Of a stretch of DNA of 64,000 bases, positions 57,656 through 64,000 are shown in pieces. Origin of the DNA: Pithys albifrons albifrons (lineage: Eukaryota > Chordata > Aves > Passeriformes > Thamnophilidae); the NCBI RefSeq assembly GCF_047495875.1, contig NC_092485.1:5652890-5716889 (forward strand), in the 5' to 3' direction. A model generated the notes under the pieces. The model had not been told where the DNA came from and made no database searches. It saw nothing but the letters and a program-made list of their open reading frames with translations. Each line of letters starts with the position of its first letter. Within the stretch, counting starts at the first letter, position 1. A program made the position numbers and the translations under genes.

Positions 57656-60600
57656 TAGGGGGCCAGAACAGCAGCTCTTCTCCCAGCACCTCCAGCTGGG
57701 CCAGCATCCTTCGGCTCCGAGCCATGAGGAAGGAGGGGACAGTTTTATGGCAGTGACAGTTCCTGGCAGGCCCTGCAGCCCTTCCTGCCTGACCCCAGCC
57801 ATGCAGATAATCAGGAAGGGGCTGCTCAGCAGCTCTGCACTATCAGTGCCCTGGGCCTGGCCAGGACTGGCAGGTGGCCGTGCAGCAGGGAGTGTCCCCC
57901 CGGAGAGGGGAAGAGCCAACACCAGCTGCCAGGTCCCCTTGTTTGCTGGGCTGTGGAAAATCACCCAGGGAGGAGAGGCTGCTCTGCATCTTTGCTTGCA
58001 GAGCACTGGGAGTTACATCCAAGTGGGTGGCCCAGGGACCAGTGACTGGGGGTGCCGTGTCACCTGCCCCAGGCACACCTGAGCAGGACCTGGGGCTGGG
58101 GTTGTGCTCAAGACCTTCTTGGCTGGGGTCAGTTTGGGGCAGTCAGAGCCCCATGCTGGGATTTGGGAGTTGCAGGTGCCCTGTCTGGGCCTGGCACTCA
58201 TTGCTGGGCAGGGATGGGCCAGTGATGTCAGTGCCCCAATTTCCTCAGAGGTAACTGGGGATGTTCCTGCATTCCTTGGCTCTGCTGGGCACTGCCATCC
58301 TCACCTTCACACACTCACAGAACCACCCGGTGGTGTGGCTGGAAGGGACCTTGAGATCCCCCAGTTCCAGCTGCAGCAGGCTGTTCACTGTCCTGATGTT
58401 AACACTTGGTGTGGGGACATGCTCTGCCAGCTCTCCCTGTAAATGATGCTGAGGAGCTACAAAAATAACCAGTGAAGCTCTTGGGGCCATTGCAGGGAGC
58501 CTTTGTTTGTCATCTCAGTGGGAAGGAAGTTCATACTTGAACTGCCTCAGCCCTATCCCGGTCAGAGCCTGGCTCTGGGGTGGCACTGCAGTGCAGATGA
58601 CCCCTGGCTGATCCCTGGCTGACTCCTCTCTGACCCCTTTCCATCCCATTTCTGCCTCCTTTCTGCCCAGACTCGTGCTCAGGTGAGCAGGGTGGTATTT
58701 CTGCTCTCGGGTTCAGGACAGGAGTGTTCTGGCCCCAGTCTGAGCTGAAGTGGCTCTCAGGCCTCTCCAAAGCCAGACTCTCAAGTAGGAACAGTTCAAC
58801 AGGACACAACACCATTTTTTCTACCTCCGCCATATAAACCTTTACTGATTTCCACTTGGGATGTCAGAAGGTGCATCTTCAGGGCTGGGATGCTGTGGAG
58901 GGCAGGGTGGGCAGGCAGGAGCAGCAGTGGGCTCAGAGCAGTACCTTAGTGCTGGAATAAATGGTGAATATTTCAGGTGACTGCTGGAATCCCTCCACTA
59001 AACATCTCCCCAAATGCAGTGGGAATACTGTTTGCCCACTGATGTGTTCTCAGGGTGAATCTCATTAGCATGTTGTTAATGTCAGTAATTACTGCTGACA
59101 CGAATGCAGAGGCTTATGCAGATAACACACAACTACCAGAACTGCTGGGAGAAGTGCATCCATATTTTATTAGGGATTGCAGCCTCTCAGTGAATTCAGT
59201 CTCCATGGATCAGTTGGGATGGACAGGGGTACCTGGCTGTGACAATCACAGGGAATGGCCGTTGGTGCCTCAGGGAAAGGTGTTCTGGGAGCAGAGCTCA
59301 CATTTATACACAGAGAGTTGTCCTCCAGGTTACTGGGACTGTGCTGTGCTGTGGGGCTTGTGCTTTATTTCCCTTCATTAACACGGGGCTGACATTGCTC
59401 TTCACCTGCACTTACCACGGTGCTTTGCAGGTCCTGAAAATTCCCCCTCCTTGCTCTGCAGTCTGAGCTGGAGGGATGAGCTGGTCGGGCAGGACACACG
59501 TGCAGGCGTTGGCATCATGTACCAGCACCAGACTGGCGGCTCTGGGGGGTCCCTGGGGGTCAGGGTGGGGGGTCTGCCACACACACGGCCCCAGCTGCTG
59601 TGCTGGACCCGGCTCGGTGCCCGCTGGCTGCGCGGGCACCTCCTGGGTGCCCTGGGCTGGTACAAGATGTTTCCTTTCAGTTGGACCACGGGGAGCCGAG
59701 GGCAGAGCCCGTGCTGAGGCTCCTCCTGCCCACTCTGCTCCAGTTCAAAGGCAGCCTGTGTTCCTCCAGGTGGCAGCCAGGCAGGGGCACCACGGCTGGG
59801 GGAAGCAGTGGGGTGTCAGTGGGGTTCCTTCTACCCCCCAAAACACTCACATGCACAGAGCAGAGTCCTCCCCACTGCAGGGAACCAAATCCAGCTTAGA
59901 CCAGTGGGATGAGCTTCCTCCTGCCCATCATTGGCACCCCAGAGCTTGATCCCACAGTTATTTCCAGTCCATCCTGCTCTGAGCCTGGTCCTGATCCCTC
60001 TGCCCCTCCAAAGGGAACGGTTGTGCCAGTGCAGCCTTGGGCACAGACCTGCCCAGGCTCCAGCCCTGCTGACACCTGGCCAAGCCAGGTTTAAACTCCA
60101 GCCATCCTTCCTGTCCAACCTGAGCTCAGTCTATCACACCCCCTCTCCTCAGGCTTGTCCAGCCGTGATTCTCCTGCCTGTTCTTCCTTGTGGGGTCCTG
60201 GAAAACGTGGCTGGATGCTCCCAAGGAGGATTCAGCTGGGACACAGGCTGGAGGTGCTGCCCCATCCCACGGCACACTCAACTTCCAGTGGGAACACCAA
60301 GCGCAGCTTCCAAGGATTCTCCTTTCTCCTTGTTCCAGCTGGGCCAGACCTCCTTCCTCAGCCCCTCCCTGATCCTTTCTCCAGTCTGGCCACAGGAAAT
60401 TCCCTTCCTGCTGCTGTGCTGAGGAGCCTCGGGCTGGCTGTGCCTCCCTGCCTGGCACTGCCTTGGCAGACGGGCACCGGAGTCGCCACATCAAAGGAAA
60501 AATCACCTGCAACCCAAAATTCTTAGAAAAACCCAAACACATCTAATCTCCCTCCCAGGGTGTGTGAGACAAAGGCAGTGAGATCAGGGCAGGGCAGGAA

Positions 60601-62074
60601 CGGGCAGGAAGGATGGACAAGGGGAGAGGGTTGTAAAAAGATGTATTTTTTATGTAAAATTTCAAGACAGTGTTTTTAGTAATTTGCATAATTGGTGACC
60701 ACAGATAATCCCCTGAAATGACCTAAAAATATCCCAGCTGGGGGCTTTCCAAGCCCAGTTTGCTTTCTGAAATTGATTGGTTTCAGCTTTGCATTTCTTT
60801 TTGCTCAGGTCTGTCTTCCTTTCTGTCTCCCCCAGAAGAACCTGAACTTGGCTGGTTTCTAAAATGCCGATTTGGGAGCAAAACTGAACATTCACCTGGG
60901 GATGGTTCACTCTGGTTATGAGTCTGAGTCAATGAAAATGTGACTTAAGTTTAGATTTCATCAGGAAAAGGGAACTAAGGCAGAAACAGCTGCTAAAGTG
61001 ACAAATGAAGTTCAAATGCTTTTCATAAAAAGTCAGGTGAAATTACCTGAAATCTGCTCTGGCCTGAACTGTCAGCTGAGGGGAACTGGAGCTCCACAGG
61101 ACTCACATCTGGCCCAGCTGCTCCAGAATTGGGGCCCTCCAAAGCCATGGCCACTTTAATTAGAAATTTTCTACGTTTTACTTAGGAAATTTCTAAAATA
61201 TTCATGATTTTCTCCTAAATGATTGGCCAAGGGACACAGTGAGGTGCTTGGTCAGTTCACCTTTACAAATATCTCTTTTCACCTGTTTTATCTCTTTCCA
61301 ATCACTTCTTTGCTCTGTTCTGGAAGTCACCTCAGCAAAAGGGTTCCTCACACCCAACTGTTCCTTTCCTATAAAAATTCTGGTTAAGGAATTCTTAATT
61401 AAATGGATATACACCCCATGGTGAATAGAGATGTGAGGGACAGAGTGTAAACCCAAACAGCAGCAACAGTCACACTTTTATTGAAATAAATTGGGCCAAA
61501 ATTTGTCCAAACTTGCTTTAATAAGGGGATTTAAGTCAATGAAAAGCTGTATTTTGGAATACAAAAGCGTGGAAGCAGCAAGGAATCCTGCAGGATTCCC
61601 ACGTGTGTCCGTGCTGGGGATAGCTGGGATTGCTGGGATTCAGCACTCGATGATATCACTCTGAACTAATGGGTTGAACTCCAGAGCCTGACCAAGTCAG
61701 AGGAAAGGGAATGCAGCGGCTGCCAGGAATGGGAAAGGCATCAGGAAACATCCCCTGGGGCAGCTGCTCAGCTTGTGCTCACTCAAACTTCCCTTCCTTC
61801 ACAGGAAGCATTTTTGGGCAGGAGGACGGAGGTGTGGGAGGACCCGGCCCCAGCTGCAGGGGGGAGCCACAGCTGGAGGGCCAGGGGAATGCTCAGCTCT
61901 GCTGCCTGCAGGAGCAGGGCATGGCTGGCTGAGGGGAAGGTGCCTCAGCTCCCTGGGCTGGGATTCAGGAGCACTGCACAAACTCCTGTGTGGGGCCAAC
62001 ACGCCACGGCCCTGCGGCGTCCCGGCCTCACCTGCTCCTCCTGGCCCTTCTTCATGGCAGGGTTTGGGTTGCAA
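57656..62074. other. non-coding stretch with AT-rich candidate elements
   Basis: No exon was recognised. 58312-58460 may be a degraded antisense CR1 end (GGTGTGGCTGGAAGGGACCT). 58930-59170 is a block with TCATTAGCATG, TTGTTAATGTCAGTAATTAC and TGCAGATAACAC. 60640-60810 is a block with the octamer-like TAATTTGCATAATTGG and a RUNX-like ACCACAG. 61130-61520 is AT-rich. Confidence 0.4.
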
Positions 62075-62315
62075 AGACCAAAGATGGACTTGTTCCACCC
62101 CCTGCCATGGGCAGGGTCACCTCCCACCAGCCCAGGTTGCTCCAAGCCCTGTCCAACCTGGACTTGGGCACTTCCAGGGATGGGGCAGCCACAGCTGCTC
62201 TGCCCAACCTGTGCCAGGGCCTGCCCAACCTCCCAGGGAAGAATTCCTTCCCAATATCCCATCTATCCCTGCCCTCCTCCACCTGAAGGCCATTCCCCCT
62301 TGTCCTTGTTCACCT
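62075..62315 (-). mobile_element. CR1-type LINE 3' fragment
   Basis: Antisense CR1 (TTCCACCCCCTGCCATGGGC, GGTTGCTCCAAGCCCTGTCC, AAGAATTCCTTCCCAATATC). Confidence 0.88.
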
Positions 62316-62819
62316 GCAGTTTGTGTATGATGGACCATAACTGGGGCCACCTCCTGCACCAGGGACTTGTGTCCAGCACAGATGGTGACACCAGCCTTGT
62401 GTGCCATGGCCCTTGGTCTTTCCTGCTGGGAGTAGCTGCAAGATCTCTCTGTTTAGGCAAAATGTGTAAAACATGCCAGATGAGGAGGTTTATGCTTTGA
62501 AATCCTCACACCAGAAAGTGTGAAGTGCTGTCCTTGCTCTTTCTCACCCGGGCACAAAATGGTACCCTGGGTTGGTTTAATGTGGGGGATTTCCTGCAGC
62601 AAAGCACAGACTTATTTGCTCACTGCTCTTGGTTTGCGAGTCCTTCGAGTCCTTCGTGTCTGTGGGGCAGTTTCAGTTTGGTGGCTCTGGTGACGCCGTG
62701 GTCGTGGTGTGACCCAGGAAGGGGATGGTTCAGCTCTGAGAAGGTCAAAGTTGGATGGATGGTGGATATTAAATATCTAATAGGAAACAGTGGAGAAAAG
62801 GGGTTTCCTGAGAGTCTTT

Positions 62820-63300
62820 GGAGCCAGGACTGTGTCCAGTTCTGGCCCCTCACTGCAAGAGAGACATTGAGGGGCTGGAGCGTGTCCAGGGCAGGGAACA
62901 GAGCTGGGAAGGGGCTGGAGCAGCAGGAGGGGCTGAGGGAGCTGGGGGGGCTCAACCTGGAGAAAAGGAGACTCAGGGGGGACCTTCTCACTCTCTGCAA
63001 TCCCTGCCAGGAGGGGGGAGCTGGAGGGGTTGAGCTCTGCTCCAGGGAGCAGGGACAGGAGGAGAGGGAACAGCCTCAGGCTGTGTTCAGGCTGGATGTG
63101 AGGAAGAATTTTTCCATGGAAAGGGCTGTCAGGCATTGGAAGGGGCTGCCCAGGGAGGTTTGGAGTCCTCACCCCTGGAGGTGTCCCAGGAATGACTGGA
63201 TGTGGCACTCAGAGCTCTGGGCTGGGGGACAAGGTGGGCATTGGGCACAGGGTGGGCTCGATCTTGGAGGTCTTTTCCAACCTGAGTGATTCCGTGATGC
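62820..63300 (+). mobile_element. CR1-type LINE 3' region, longest copy
   Basis: Sense CR1 of about 480 bases (CATTGAGGGGCTGGAGCGTG, CTCAACCTGGAGAAAAGGAG, ACAGCCTCAGGCTGTGTTCA, AATTTTTCCATGGAAAGGGC), ending in TGAGTGATTCCGTGATGC. It explains the 254-codon open frame here. Opposite in orientation to the fragment at 62075-62315. Confidence 0.92.
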
Positions 63301-64000
63301 AAAGTGACATGGATAAATGGGATTAGCCTCCATCCAAGCCCCCGTGTGACACCAGCTGCCACCAGAGTCAGACCCACGTCTGTGTTGCCCTTTAAAAGCT
63401 CCAGCTCTTGGCAACTTTTTAATTCATCTTCATCTCACCCAAGAAATGATCCCGATTTTATGATGCAGCCAGGAACGACATTGCTGTGTCGAGCTCCTGG
63501 AAGTCGGGAGCCCATCAGGCTTTTTAATTCCTACTCTGCAGGCATTTCCTTTTTTAATATTGCTGTGCTCTTGCCCAAGCCAGGAAGTTGACTATCTGTG
63601 GACAGCAGTGACCAAAATTTGGTTTTCCTGGAATTTTCCCTTCTTCCCTCCGCACACCCACACAATGGGCTTTTTAGGATGCCTGCAGTCTGTAATTTGC
63701 CTTTCCAGCCTGATAATGTGGCTTGCAGAGGCACCACTTTTGCCAAGTCATCATCTGGAAGCAGCACTGCCTTGTGCAATGTCCCTGCCCCGCCGTCCCT
63801 GCCCCGAGTCGCCGCTCCCGGCTCTGCCCCACGGCCGGCTCAGAACCACCGGGCAGACTCTGGGAACAGGAGGGAGCCCAGGGAGTCTGGGAAAGGCCTG
63901 AAACTTTCAATTTCTAAAGACACAGCCCAGAAACCAGAAGGACCAAGAACCCAGTGCTGTGGTTTCCCTTTGCCTGACTAAAGAAAATAGCTGCTATTTT
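63301..64000. other. right-edge unique sequence, no gene seen
   Basis: AT-rich phrases (CTTTTTAATTCATCTTCATC, GGCTTTTTAATTCCTACTC) and an ETS/RUNX-like AGGAAGTTGACTATCTGTGG at about 63581-63600 mark a candidate regulatory block. It is followed by a CpG-richer segment at 63780-63845. No exon is assignable; the window ends here. Confidence 0.4.

Noticed and set aside
62525..63289. 254-codon plus-strand frame
   Set aside because: Mostly covered by the 3' non-coding part of a CR1 element.

Overview
This window is vertebrate nuclear DNA, almost certainly from a bird and probably a songbird. It has split exons with GT/AG boundaries, many degenerate CR1-type retroposon 3' ends, GC-rich spacers packed with G-rich minisatellites (typical of avian microchromosomes), and four recognisable vertebrate genes. 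The species call is an inference from repeats and gene content.

Layout: (1) 1-18.8 kb holds no gene I can support. It contains a GACAGG array at the left edge, 26-bp and 38-bp minisatellites, CR1 fragments and several AT-rich blocks that look like candidate conserved non-coding elements. (2) 18.8-28.5 kb carries two GH18 chitinase genes of the CHIA (acidic chitinase) family, arranged head to head as a large inverted repeat. The left copy (minus strand, 19143-22087) is a 382-residue secreted enzyme that has lost its chitin-binding tail. The right copy (plus strand, 24854-28387) is a full-length 474-residue enzyme with a CBM14 domain. Their promoters, first exons and first introns are almost identical, which points to recent duplication or gene conversion. 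(3) 28.8-31.2 kb carries the cilium gene CIMAP3 (PIFO, pitchfork), six exons on the plus strand. (4) 31.3-31.8 kb has a threonine-rich, mucin-like open frame on the minus strand, built on a minisatellite. (5) 33.2-40.0 kb carries TAF8 (TFIID subunit, minus strand, eight coding exons) with a CpG-island promoter containing NRF1-, ZNF143- and E-box-like sites. (6) 40-64 kb has no exon I can recognise. It holds a 20-bp minisatellite, a 620-bp GGGGAT array, a 1.2-kb 22-bp minisatellite, CR1 fragments and AT-rich blocks. In human, CCND3 starts head to head with TAF8, so this stretch may be its upstream intron; that is inference only.

The chitinases are secreted, probably gut or lung enzymes acting on dietary or microbial chitin. 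CIMAP3 works in ciliary disassembly and cargo transport, and TAF8 in RNA polymerase II initiation. They are neighbours by genome history rather than by pathway. CHIA-CIMAP3 belongs to the block corresponding to human 1p13, and TAF8 to human 6p21, so an evolutionary rearrangement junction relative to human lies between about 31.2 and 33.2 kb. The most interesting point is that the truncated chitinase has lost both partners of one family disulfide (residues 49 and 394), which suggests the short form is a maintained protein rather than simple decay.
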